Shown here one piece after another: positions 45,371 through 54,227 of a stretch of DNA of 64,000 nt. The translations under genes were made by a program, and so were the position numbers. Origin of the DNA: Paenibacillus sp. FSL H7-0331 (GTDB lineage Bacteria > Bacillota > Bacilli > Paenibacillales > NBRC-103111); assembly GCF_001956045.1 (NCBI RefSeq), contig NZ_MRTH01000004.1:310001-374000 (forward strand), read 5' to 3'. Numbering within the stretch: position 1 is the stretch's first letter; the number at the start of each line of letters is the position of its first letter. The notes beneath the pieces were generated by a model that saw nothing but the letters and a program-made list of their open reading frames with translations, made no database searches and was not told the origin of the DNA.

Positions 45371-46702
45371 ATGCGCAAGAGATGGATGAAAGCGTTACCC
45401 GTGGTTCTTCTCACAGCAATGCTCGGGTTGGCAGGATGCAGTGGCGGGGGTCAACAAAATGCTGCCGGTACAGACAAAAAGCCGGAAGCGGCAGGCAGTC
45501 CAGCGAAGACGGACATTAATATTTGGTTGTGGGACAAGACGGATTCCCGGGCCAAGATGTATGAGGAGTTCACCAAGCTGTATCCCCAGTATAACATTGT
45601 CATGACAGCGGTTGAGAGTAAGGATATGGCTCAAAAGCTGCAAACGGCGCTGGCCTCCGGGGCGGATCTGCCTGATGTGGCATGGCTGGAACAGACCTAT
45701 CGTGGCAAGCTGCTGTCCCTGAATATCTGGGAGGATCTGTCTAAAGCCCCTTACAATCTTGACAAATCTCAGGTGCTCGACTATTTGGTTCCTCTGGAAA
45801 CTACCGAGAGCGGAGTTTACGTCGGTCCTGAAGCCCCTTCTGTCGCGGGTATGGCCTATAAACGCGCTTTAGCCAAACAGTACTTTGGTACAGAGGATCG
45901 TGCGGAATTGGAAAAAATCTTTACCGATTGGGATACCTTTATTCAGAAGGGCATCGAGGTCAAGGAGAAGTCCAATGGCAAGGTGTTTATGTTTGCAAGC
46001 CTTGGCGATGCTTATGCATTCCTCAAAGGGCAAACGAACACACCGTTTATTCAAGGGACTACACTGAATTTGAAGCAGGGTGTTGGGCCTTTGCTTGACA
46101 AGCTGGTGCAAATGAAAAAAGCAGGCATTATCGATGTATTGGATACGAACTCCCCTGCTGCTAATGCGTCCTATACCGATGATTTACACATTTTTTACCC
46201 ATGTGCCAACTGGTCGGTTGAGTTCACAATCAAAGCTAACGATAAAAATGGCGTAGGCCGTTGGGGCTTCATGATTCCACCGGGAGGGCCTTTCCCGCTT
46301 GGCGGAACACTGCAAGGGGTTCCACAAAAAGCCAAGAACAAAGTAGGGGGAGCCGAGTTTGTGAAATGGCTGTTCCTGACCGAAAAAGGCTCTGAGGTAG
46401 CACGCGATTATAAGGGCAATTTCTCGCCATTCAAACCGATTTACCAGAAAGCCGACTTCTACTCGAAGAAAGAAGAGCATTTTGCTGGGCAGGACGTTCA
46501 GAAGGCTATTGCCCAGGATGTATTCCCCAAAATTAAATCGGTACGCCTGCCAAGCAAATATGATCAGGATATTGATGATTCCGTTAACGTAGCGATGAAA
46601 ACGATCAATGCGTCCAAGGATGGCAATGTGGCTGTGGATCAGCTGATCAAGAAGATGGAAGATGACTTGAAGAGCAAGCAGCCAGATCTCAAGGTTCAAT
46701 AA
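45371..46702 (+). CDS. ABC importer F, sugar-binding lipoprotein
   Basis: 443-aa family-1 binding protein. The signal peptide ends in GLAGC (lipid Cys23), with a Gly/Gln/Ala linker. ATG 45371 follows AGGAGG. It is the first gene of importer F, right after the two-component genes; a hairpin separates it from the permeases. Confidence 0.92.
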   Translation: MRKRWMKALPVVLLTAMLGLAGCSGGGQQNAAGTDKKPEAAGSPAKTDINIWLWDKTDSRAKMYEEFTKLYPQYNIVMTAVESKDMAQKLQTALASGADLPDVAWLEQTYRGKLLSLNIWEDLSKAPYNLDKSQVLDYLVPLETTESGVYVGPEAPSVAGMAYKRALAKQYFGTEDRAELEKIFTDWDTFIQKGIEVKEKSNGKVFMFASLGDAYAFLKGQTNTPFIQGTTLNLKQGVGPLLDKLVQMKKAGIIDVLDTNSPAANASYTDDLHIFYPCANWSVEFTIKANDKNGVGRWGFMIPPGGPFPLGGTLQGVPQKAKNKVGGAEFVKWLFLTEKGSEVARDYKGNFSPFKPIYQKADFYSKKEEHFAGQDVQKAIAQDVFPKIKSVRLPSKYDQDIDDSVNVAMKTINASKDGNVAVDQLIKKMEDDLKSKQPDLKVQ

Positions 46703-46733
46703 ACAAGATCAAGCTTGTTAAATAGCAAGAAGG

Positions 46734-46773
46734 TCAAAAGGGGGTTTGGGTTCAGGCGCAAGCTCCCTTTTGA
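46734..46773 (+). promoter_or_regulatory. Intercistronic hairpin between lipoprotein and permeases
   Basis: TCAAAAGGG (46734-46742) pairs with CCCTTTTGA (46765-46773). No T tract follows. Its position matches the hairpin at 26667-26693 in importer D, so it probably likewise adjusts binding-protein to permease levels. Confidence 0.6.
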
Positions 46774-46794
46774 TTCATAATGATAAGGTAGAAG

Positions 46795-47703
46795 GTGAGA
46801 TGCTTGCTAAGAGTTGGGAAAAAGGCAACACCTTATTTGATGGTAGCCCCGTATTTTGTTATGTATATCGCATTCGGTTTGTTTCCGATCCTGTTCTCAC
46901 TGGTGATCAGCTTTACCAAATGGGACGGAATCACCGATATGGTATTTGTTGGTTTAGCTAACTATATCCGAATATTTACGAATGACAGCCTGTTCTATGA
47001 ATCCCTGTATAACACGATTCTGATCATTGTGATCACCATACCGGTAGAAATCATATTAGGGCTTCTGCTGGCGGTATTTCTGAAGGATTTCTTCCGTAAA
47101 TCAAGAAATGCCCTTCAGCTGATTAACTTTTTACCGTATATTACAACGCCGGTTGCGATCGGAATCATCTTTCAAATTTTGTTTGACTGGAAGAATGGTT
47201 CGGTGAATGCAGTACTTAGCATGATGGGCATTGACACTGTTTATTGGTTGGGTGTTCCATGGGCAGCCCGGCTTGTTGTGATCATTATGATGAGCTGGAC
47301 TGCTTACGGATATAAAATGGTGCTGTTTTTGTCAGGGTTATCCACAATTCCCGAAGAGCTGTATGAATCAGCCAAAATCGATGGCGCCCGGTGGTGGGAC
47401 AGCTTTATTCATATTACGATTCCTATGTTAAGACCGATCATGCTGTTCGTCGTGATTACCAGTATTATTAACGGCTTCCGCTTGTTTGATGAACCGCAGC
47501 TGCTGTTTCAATCCGCATCACAGCCGATTGGTGGTCCTGACCATGCTGTTTTGACCGTAGTCATGAGATATTATGATGTGGCCTTTCACAATTTTGAATT
47601 CGGCTATGGCTCTGCTATTGCTTATAGTCTGTTTATTGTAATTTCGATTTTCTCCATTTTCTCCATGAAAATTATGAACCGCAAGGAGGAATCGCAGCTT
47701 TGA
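46795..47703 (+). CDS. ABC importer F, permease 1 (MalF type)
   Basis: 302-aa permease with six helices and EAA loop (EELYESAKIDGARW, then ITIPMLRPI). The start is unclear: GTG 46795 is the far end of the frame, while TTG 46804 lies closer to the AAGGTGAG site. The stop overlaps the TTG of the next permease. Confidence 0.88.
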   Translation: MRCLLRVGKKATPYLMVAPYFVMYIAFGLFPILFSLVISFTKWDGITDMVFVGLANYIRIFTNDSLFYESLYNTILIIVITIPVEIILGLLLAVFLKDFFRKSRNALQLINFLPYITTPVAIGIIFQILFDWKNGSVNAVLSMMGIDTVYWLGVPWAARLVVIIMMSWTAYGYKMVLFLSGLSTIPEELYESAKIDGARWWDSFIHITIPMLRPIMLFVVITSIINGFRLFDEPQLLFQSASQPIGGPDHAVLTVVMRYYDVAFHNFEFGYGSAIAYSLFIVISIFSIFSMKIMNRKEESQL

Positions 47704-48515
47704 GACATATAGGAAAATTACCGGTATATATCCTGGTTACGATTGTATCCCTGTTTGCGTTAGTTCCGTTTTATACGATGATTATTATGGGCACCTATGT
47801 CAGCGAAGATTTGTATACAGGACTCAAGCTGCTTCCAGGCACTTATTTGCTGGAAAATCTAAAATCAGTGCTGGCGCAAAACTTTTTCCGGTTTTATTTG
47901 AACAGTCTGGTTGTTGCTGTCATTAACACGACGGCAGCAGTACTGGTCAGTGCGCTGACAGGCTTTGCCTTCGCCAAATACCAGTTTAAAGGCAAAAAGC
48001 TGCTCTATTTCTTTATTATTGGCACATTGATGATCCCTCCACAGTTAGGTTTGGTTGGATTTGTCGTGGAAATGCGTTATTTGGGACTCGTTAATACTTT
48101 GGTTCCGTTGATTATAGGTGGTATAGCCAATGCGTTCGGTGTATTCTGGATGACGCAGTATATCAGCAGTGCGGTCCCTGGTGAAATTATAGAAAGCGGC
48201 AGGCTGGACGGATGCAGCGAATTCGGTATATTTGCGAGAATCGTGCTGCCTGTTATTCGCCCGGCTCTGATCACCTTGTCCCTGCTGTTTTTCCTATGGT
48301 CTTGGAACAACTATTTGACACCTCTGGTATTGATTAATAAGGAAAGCTTGTATACGATACCGCTTGCAGTCTCCTTGTTGAGCAGTGAATACCGTACGGA
48401 TTATGCCGCCAGAATTTTGGCGCTTGCCCTGTCAACGATTCCGATCCTGATTTTGTTCGGCTTCGGCTCGAAGCATCTGATTCGTGGACTTGTGGGAGGA
48501 AGCATCAAAGGCTAA
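47700..48515 (+). CDS. ABC importer F, permease 2 (MalG type)
   Basis: 271-aa permease beginning with TTG 47700, which overlaps the upstream TGA, so translation is coupled. EAA loop (GEIIESGRLDGCSE, then IVLPVIRPA) and C-terminal GGSIKG. It is the last transport gene before the catabolic operon that starts 53 bases later. Confidence 0.9.
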   Translation: MRHIGKLPVYILVTIVSLFALVPFYTMIIMGTYVSEDLYTGLKLLPGTYLLENLKSVLAQNFFRFYLNSLVVAVINTTAAVLVSALTGFAFAKYQFKGKKLLYFFIIGTLMIPPQLGLVGFVVEMRYLGLVNTLVPLIIGGIANAFGVFWMTQYISSAVPGEIIESGRLDGCSEFGIFARIVLPVIRPALITLSLLFFLWSWNNYLTPLVLINKESLYTIPLAVSLLSSEYRTDYAARILALALSTIPILILFGFGSKHLIRGLVGGSIKG

Positions 48516-48568
48516 AGGTCGAATGACATGCATGCCCTACATCATTAAGATACAAAGGGAGAGTTAAC

Positions 48569-51082
48569 ATGAAGCTCATTATTCAGTTAAACGATTCGTG
48601 GGAAATCAAAAAATTCGCTCCATTTGATCAGGTTGATGCGGATACGTTAAATACGGATGCTGAAGGGTCTGAAGGGGAAAATGGATGGATACCGACCAGC
48701 GTTCCCGCTCAGGTTCATGAAGTTTTACTCAGGGAAGGGCTGATCGAGGAACCGTCACTGCTTGGCAAAGGAAAGGAATGCTTGTGGGTGGCCGAGCACG
48801 ACTGGATCTATAAACGAACCTTTAGCGCCGCTGAGCTGCAGGATCAGAAGGCATACCTTCATTTCAAGGGATTGGATACGCTGGTCGATATCTACCTTAA
48901 TGGCAAGCATGTGGCCTACCACAATAATATGTATGTGCCAGCCAGACTGGAAGTATCAGGGCTGTTGGAGGAAGAAAATATACTCGTAGTACATATCCAT
49001 TCGCCCTATGCCTACATGCAGCAGGCCGATTACCCGAAGGATTGGACAGGCAAAATACGGCCTAGTCGTTTAATCAGAAAAAGTGATCAGGATTTTAACG
49101 ATTACTTGGGTGCCAAGCCTTACCTGACCCGGATGGGCATTTATGACACGGTTTCTCTAGAGGTTGTAGATGAGCTGGAGATTGTGGACAACGATCTTTC
49201 ATTCCGATTGCTGGAAGGGTATGAGCAAGGGTTAGTTACTGCCAAAGTGAGTGGAGCCGGGTTCGCAGCAGGTAGTACTTTACAATTGACTATCAAAAGC
49301 CCGGATCAGCAGGTCGTTGCTCAGCATAACACCCCGATCTCCAGTGAAGGCGCAGAAAGTTGGACTTATACCTGCGAACTGGTAGTTCCTGATCCGCTGC
49401 TGTGGTGGCCACGGGGATATGGCGAGCAGCCGTTATATGAGGTTTCCGTGTCTGTGCTTGTTAACGGCGAAGCCAAAGACCTGAACGTGAAACGCATCGG
49501 CTTCCGCGATGTAAAGATGGTGCAGCCGCTTGATTTTGTCATTAATCAAAAGCAGATTAAATTATGGGGGGCTCAATCGGCGCAGCTTCAGGGAATTACG
49601 CACTGCTGGAATAACGAGAAATCCAACCAGTTGCTGGACCTGCTGGAGAACGCGAATATGAACTCGCAGCGGGTATGGGGTGGTGCCGATCGATACGATG
49701 ATGCATTTTATGATGAGGCTGACCAACGGGGCATTCTGATCTGGCAGGAGTTTTTCCATGATTATGGGATGTATCCCGATACGCTGCCCTATCGTGAATT
49801 GTGCAGGAAGGAAGCAGAATATCAGGTGAAGCGGCTCAAGCATCACCCTTCGCTGCTGTTTTGGTGCGGTGGCAATGAATGCTTCATGGGAGCGGAGTTT
49901 GAGCTGCCCGGAGAGCCCTATATAGGCGGCGAAATCTTTCTGGAGGATTATAAGAGCGTATGTGAGACGCTGGATCCTGACCGATACTACCACATCAACT
50001 CGCCATACGGGGGCGCTTATTGCAATGATCCGTTGGCAGGGGACACCCACAGCTATACGAATACATGGTATGTTCCGGGAGCTGATTATCCGATCATGAT
50101 TGCCGAGGAAATCAGAACGTCCCCGCCATCGTTGAAAAGCTTTGTGAGATATATGGGCGAAGAGCGGGCATGGCCGGCGGATTATTCAGGTCAAATAACC
50201 CGAAATTCGAAATATCCTTGGCCTGATACCTGGACTGAGCGGACGTCAGCCTTCGGCTGGAGGAAAATACCGCCAATTGAGCTGTTCTATGATGCAGACG
50301 ATCTTCCATCGGCAGTATACAAATTTGGTGCTGCCCATGGGCATTATTTGCGTAAGGTGCTGGAGAATAACCGCAGAGGCAAGCCGTCTGAAAGCCCTGA
50401 TGGTGAACGAATATGTAAAGGGCATTTCGTGTGCAGATGGAACGATTCATGGCCTGTTATTTATGGTAGCATGATCGATTATTATATGGAGCCGTATATG
50501 CCTTATTATGCGGTCAAGCGAGCTTACCAGCCTCTGCTGCTGTCGTTTGATGTGCAAAACTTTATTTATTTGTGGGCTGTGAATGACAGTGCCAACGATG
50601 TTGAAGGCACCTTATATGTGAAGCTGTTCGATCCTTTATCCAATGTTTTTGTACAAGAGCTCGAGAAATGCGTGCAGGTTCGTTCAGGTGAGTCGAACCT
50701 CATTACGAATCTCAACGAGTTCAAGCAGTTTTCCAGAACCTATATCTTATATGCCTATTTGGTGGATGCTCAGGGTGAGCTAATCGCGAGAACGCATGAT
50801 TTCGTAGATATCGAAAGGCATATGCGATTCCCCGAGGCCAGAATTGCGATGGAAATCAACGGTGATCAACTCACGCTGTCAACGGATCAGTTTGCACGAT
50901 GCATTGAGCTCTCCGGCAATCATGAGGGTGATGAGTTCGGCTGGCTGTTTGAGGATAACTACTTTGATCTGCTGCCGGGAGAGGTCAAGCAGGTCAACAT
51001 ATTGGGCAGGCACACGAAGGGAACGATTACAGCAAAAGCTTATTACTCTCCATTTACAACTGAAGGAGGCTTTACCCGGTGA
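48569..51082 (+). CDS. Glycoside hydrolase family 2, beta-mannosidase-like
   Basis: 837-aa cytosolic enzyme. The N-terminal sugar-binding jelly-roll (WIYKRTF, HFKGLDTLVDIYLNGKHV) and an immunoglobulin-like domain (WWPRGYGEQPLYEV) lead to a TIM barrel whose acid/base motif is WCGGNE (Glu437). The nucleophile is probably Glu513 in MIAEEIRTSP, an unusual form of the SEFG-type motif, so the specificity may differ from true beta-mannosidases (beta-glucuronidase- or galactosidase-like activities are alternatives). ATG 48569 follows AAAGGGAG. It heads a gene string of sugar-acid enzymes and would free monosaccharides from oligosaccharides brought in by importer F. Confidence 0.85.
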   Translation: MKLIIQLNDSWEIKKFAPFDQVDADTLNTDAEGSEGENGWIPTSVPAQVHEVLLREGLIEEPSLLGKGKECLWVAEHDWIYKRTFSAAELQDQKAYLHFKGLDTLVDIYLNGKHVAYHNNMYVPARLEVSGLLEEENILVVHIHSPYAYMQQADYPKDWTGKIRPSRLIRKSDQDFNDYLGAKPYLTRMGIYDTVSLEVVDELEIVDNDLSFRLLEGYEQGLVTAKVSGAGFAAGSTLQLTIKSPDQQVVAQHNTPISSEGAESWTYTCELVVPDPLLWWPRGYGEQPLYEVSVSVLVNGEAKDLNVKRIGFRDVKMVQPLDFVINQKQIKLWGAQSAQLQGITHCWNNEKSNQLLDLLENANMNSQRVWGGADRYDDAFYDEADQRGILIWQEFFHDYGMYPDTLPYRELCRKEAEYQVKRLKHHPSLLFWCGGNECFMGAEFELPGEPYIGGEIFLEDYKSVCETLDPDRYYHINSPYGGAYCNDPLAGDTHSYTNTWYVPGADYPIMIAEEIRTSPPSLKSFVRYMGEERAWPADYSGQITRNSKYPWPDTWTERTSAFGWRKIPPIELFYDADDLPSAVYKFGAAHGHYLRKVLENNRRGKPSESPDGERICKGHFVCRWNDSWPVIYGSMIDYYMEPYMPYYAVKRAYQPLLLSFDVQNFIYLWAVNDSANDVEGTLYVKLFDPLSNVFVQELEKCVQVRSGESNLITNLNEFKQFSRTYILYAYLVDAQGELIARTHDFVDIERHMRFPEARIAMEINGDQLTLSTDQFARCIELSGNHEGDEFGWLFEDNYFDLLPGEVKQVNILGRHTKGTITAKAYYSPFTTEGGFTR

Positions 51083-51960
51083 ATATCATCCGTTATTCAG
51101 AAAAGCTGGATCATATTATTTCTCCCGAGCAGACTGCACAGAAATTGGCCTCCGGCTTCTCCTTTTCGGAAGGTCCTGTCTGGTGCCCTCGCACAAACCA
51201 ATTATATTTTACGGATTTCCCGAATCATCGTATTTATACCTGGAACGAGACGAACGGCTTGCAGCTTTATAGTGATCATAGCGACAGAGCGGTTGGTCTT
51301 ACCTTGGACGCGGAGGGGCGGCTGTTATCGTGCGAAACGCTAACCCGCAGAATTTCCCGAACGGAGCTGGATGGCTCCATTACAGCGCTCGTCACCCATT
51401 ATCAAGGAAGCAGAATCAATAACACCAACGATGTCATTGTCAAAAAGGACGGAACGATTTATTTCTCCGACCCTTACAGTACAGCATTGGGAGATACGAA
51501 GGATTTGGACGTTAACGGGGTATTCCGGTATGATCCGCAATCAGGAGCTTTGGATTTGCTTGTAGAAGATTTCCCGAGACCTAACGGACTTGCCTTTTCT
51601 CCGGATGAATCACTTTTATACATTGACGATACGACTGAGCAGCATGTCAGAGTGTTCGAGGTAAACCCGGATGGAAGCATCAGCAATGGACGGGTCTTTG
51701 CGGAGCTGGACACGGAGGCAGGCCCTGGCGCCGCAGACGGGATGAAAGTAGACGAGCATGGCAATGTGTATGTGACCGGACCGGGCGGTGTGTGGATATT
51801 TGCCCCGTCAGGGGAGCGGTTGGGCAGACTGGAATTCCCGGAGGTTGCTGCCAACCTATGCTTCGGCTCAACGCCGGAATCGGCGCTCGGTCATACACTG
51901 TTCATAACAGCGAGCTCTTCCTTGTACAGCCTCAAGCTTCAGGTTCGCGGAGCGGTATAA
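51079..51960 (+). CDS. SMP-30/gluconolactonase-family lactonase
   Basis: 293-aa beta-propeller lactonase. Metal and substrate segments are visible: FSEGPVW near residue 30, NNTNDVIV, FPRPNGLAFS and ADGMKVDEHGNVYV. It hydrolyses sugar lactones to aldonates. It starts with GTG 51079, overlapping the GH2 stop by four bases, behind AAGGAGG. The next gene, a rhamnonate-dehydratase-like enzyme, would use the acid it makes, so an aldono-lactone of a (deoxy)sugar is the likely substrate. Confidence 0.9.
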   Translation: MNIIRYSEKLDHIISPEQTAQKLASGFSFSEGPVWCPRTNQLYFTDFPNHRIYTWNETNGLQLYSDHSDRAVGLTLDAEGRLLSCETLTRRISRTELDGSITALVTHYQGSRINNTNDVIVKKDGTIYFSDPYSTALGDTKDLDVNGVFRYDPQSGALDLLVEDFPRPNGLAFSPDESLLYIDDTTEQHVRVFEVNPDGSISNGRVFAELDTEAGPGAADGMKVDEHGNVYVTGPGGVWIFAPSGERLGRLEFPEVAANLCFGSTPESALGHTLFITASSSLYSLKLQVRGAV

Positions 51961-53138
51961 TGAAAATTATTGATGTACAGGTTTTTAAATTGAGCGGAAT
52001 GATGAATAAGGCGTGGGAGCACCGCGCACGCTCGGCTGCTCCCTTGGACATTTACCCGGAATATGCGCTCCGTGACCCGTCACCGTCGCTTGATAGCACG
52101 ACAGAGCCCATACCGTTGGTTCGTTATTATGTGAGCATTGTTACCGACGAGGGTCTTGACGGGTTATACGGGCCGATGGTGTATGAAGAGCAGGCGGATA
52201 TAATAATCAAGAAGCTGAGGCCGCTGCTGCTAGATCAGAACCCGCTGGATATCGAACGTTTATGGGATCAAATGCGTTTCGACCGGCACGGCCGCAGCGG
52301 TTATTATATGATGGCTGCCAGTGCAATCGATTGTGCGCTATGGGATTTACGCGGTAAATTTTATAATACGCCCGTTTATCGGCTGCTTGGCGGACCTACG
52401 CGTTCGCAAATTCCCGTATATGCCAGCACACTGGGCTATCCGATTGATGCAGGCAAGGCAGGCGAGCAAGCAAAAGCCTTTGTGGACGCCGGTTTTAAGG
52501 CGCAAAAATGGTTTTTTCGCCATGGCCCCTCTGCTGGCGGGGAAGGGAGGGCAAGCAATCTTCGTATGGCGCAGGAGGTACGGGAAGCCATTGGCAGCGA
52601 GGCTGATTTCATGCTCGATTGCTGGATGGGCTGGGACGTGCCTTACGCGATCGATATGATGGACAGGCTGCGCGAATTACGGCCGTTATGGCTGGAGGAA
52701 CCACTGCTTCCCAATCAGATTGACGGCTACAGGCTGTTAAAAGAACGGGGATCGCTGCTGCTGGCCGCCGGTGAGCATTTGTATACCCGTAAAGATTTTA
52801 AACCGTTTTTTGACGAGGGGCTGTTAGCTTATGCCCAGCCTGATCCCGATTGGACCGGAGGCATTACAGAGCTGCGTAAAATCGCGATCCTTGCCGAAAC
52901 CTTTGATGTGAAATTCATTCCTCATGGCTGCACAGTGCTGCCTAATCTGCATGTGATCGCATCGCTTGCCCCTTCGGTGTGTCCTTATCTTGAATATTTG
53001 GTACTCTACCAGCAGCAGCAAAACCATTTTCACCTCAACAAGCTGATCCCGGTGAACGGATTTCTTGCTCTTCCTGAGCAAGCTGGGCTGGGCATTGAGC
53101 TGGATGAAAGTACGATTGAAGCTAAAGTACGGTTGTAG
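51960..53138 (+). CDS. Enolase-superfamily sugar-acid dehydratase, L-rhamnonate dehydratase-like
   Basis: 392-aa enzyme closely following the L-rhamnonate dehydratase pattern: KWFFRHGP near residue 180, metal ligands Asp220 (LDCWMGW), Glu246 (LEEPL) and Glu272 (GEHLYTR), and catalytic His322 in IPHG. The known reaction removes water from L-rhamnonate (or similar deoxy-aldonates) to give the 2-keto-3-deoxy acid. A longer frame begins at 51792 inside the lactonase gene; ATG 51960 shares one base with that gene's stop (TAATG) and is the true start. It forms a lactonase-dehydratase pair of the non-phosphorylated rhamnose route. Confidence 0.85.
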   Translation: MKIIDVQVFKLSGMMNKAWEHRARSAAPLDIYPEYALRDPSPSLDSTTEPIPLVRYYVSIVTDEGLDGLYGPMVYEEQADIIIKKLRPLLLDQNPLDIERLWDQMRFDRHGRSGYYMMAASAIDCALWDLRGKFYNTPVYRLLGGPTRSQIPVYASTLGYPIDAGKAGEQAKAFVDAGFKAQKWFFRHGPSAGGEGRASNLRMAQEVREAIGSEADFMLDCWMGWDVPYAIDMMDRLRELRPLWLEEPLLPNQIDGYRLLKERGSLLLAAGEHLYTRKDFKPFFDEGLLAYAQPDPDWTGGITELRKIAILAETFDVKFIPHGCTVLPNLHVIASLAPSVCPYLEYLVLYQQQQNHFHLNKLIPVNGFLALPEQAGLGIELDESTIEAKVRL

Positions 53139-53179
53139 CACATATTATTAAAATGAAATGTATTCGTGGAGGGATTGCG

Positions 53180-54208
53180 ATGAAATACGGTTACTTGGGT
53201 AAGTCGGGATTAAGGGTAAGCCGGTTATGTCTGGGTACGGCAGCCTTTGGTGGCAAGGTAGGGAAAGAAGGAGAGTATGGGAGTATCAGTGAACAGGAAG
53301 CATTTCGAATTATGGATGCTGCTTTGGACGCGGGGATTAATTTCTTTGATACCGCTAACGTCTATGGTGGGGTAAGACTTCGTGGGGAAACCATCGGTCA
53401 TCGCGGGATTACGGAGGAGATTATCGGACGCTGGTTTGCCCAGGGAGGCAACCGTCGGGAACGGGTGGTACTCGGGACGAAGGTGGGCCGGGTGTTCGAG
53501 GAGGATGAGCTTGACGGCCCGAACAAGGCGCAGGGCTTGTCGTTGTACAAAATCCGTCGGCATTTTGAAGCATCACTAAAAAGGCTGCAAACCGATCACA
53601 TCGAGCTGTATCAAATGCATCACGTGGATCGGAATGTGCAATGGGAGGAGCTGTGGGAGGCATTCGAAGGCCTTGTACGGTCAGGAAAGGTCGATTATAT
53701 CGGCTCCTCCAATTTTGCCGGAAGAGATTTGGCACGTGCCCAATCGGTCGCCAAGGAGCGGCATTTTATGGGCCTTATTTCCGAACAGCACGGGTACAAC
53801 CTGCTGAACCGATTTCCGGAAACGGATACGCTGCCGACCGCTAAGGAGCTTGGTATCGGCATTACGATATGGAGTCCGCTAGCAAGGGGGCTGCTGGCCA
53901 CGGATGTGAGCAAGCCGATCACCCGGACACTTACAGATGATGCGCTGATGCTGCTGGAAACCCATCGTTCGCAAATGGAGCAGTTCTCTGACCTGTGCAG
54001 AGAGCTGGGTGAGAAGGAAGCCAACGTTTCCCTGGCGTGGCTGCTGGCCAATCCGGCTGTAGCCGCCCCGGTAATCGGTCCAAGTACGGTGGAGGAGCTG
54101 GAGGATTTACTGCGCTCTGTCGAAATCGAACTGGATGCGTCAACGATGAAACGGCTGGACGAAATTTTTCCGGCTTCCAGTGAGCTGTCCATGTTTAAAC
54201 AAACTTAA
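53180..54208 (+). CDS. Aldo/keto reductase 1
   Basis: 342-aa NAD(P)-dependent reductase of the AKR superfamily. Catalytic residues are seen in FFDTANVYGG (Asp and Tyr), VLGTKVGR (Lys) and YQMHHVDR (His), and the C-terminal cofactor motif reads VIGPSTVEEL. ATG 53180 follows GGAGGGA. It is a tandem duplicate of the next gene. Possible roles are oxidation of a free sugar such as L-rhamnose or L-fucose to its lactone, or reduction of lactaldehyde from the aldolase step. Confidence 0.9.
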   Translation: MKYGYLGKSGLRVSRLCLGTAAFGGKVGKEGEYGSISEQEAFRIMDAALDAGINFFDTANVYGGVRLRGETIGHRGITEEIIGRWFAQGGNRRERVVLGTKVGRVFEEDELDGPNKAQGLSLYKIRRHFEASLKRLQTDHIELYQMHHVDRNVQWEELWEAFEGLVRSGKVDYIGSSNFAGRDLARAQSVAKERHFMGLISEQHGYNLLNRFPETDTLPTAKELGIGITIWSPLARGLLATDVSKPITRTLTDDALMLLETHRSQMEQFSDLCRELGEKEANVSLAWLLANPAVAAPVIGPSTVEELEDLLRSVEIELDASTMKRLDEIFPASSELSMFKQT

Positions 54209-54227
54209 AGGTGGGGAGGTATGAGCA

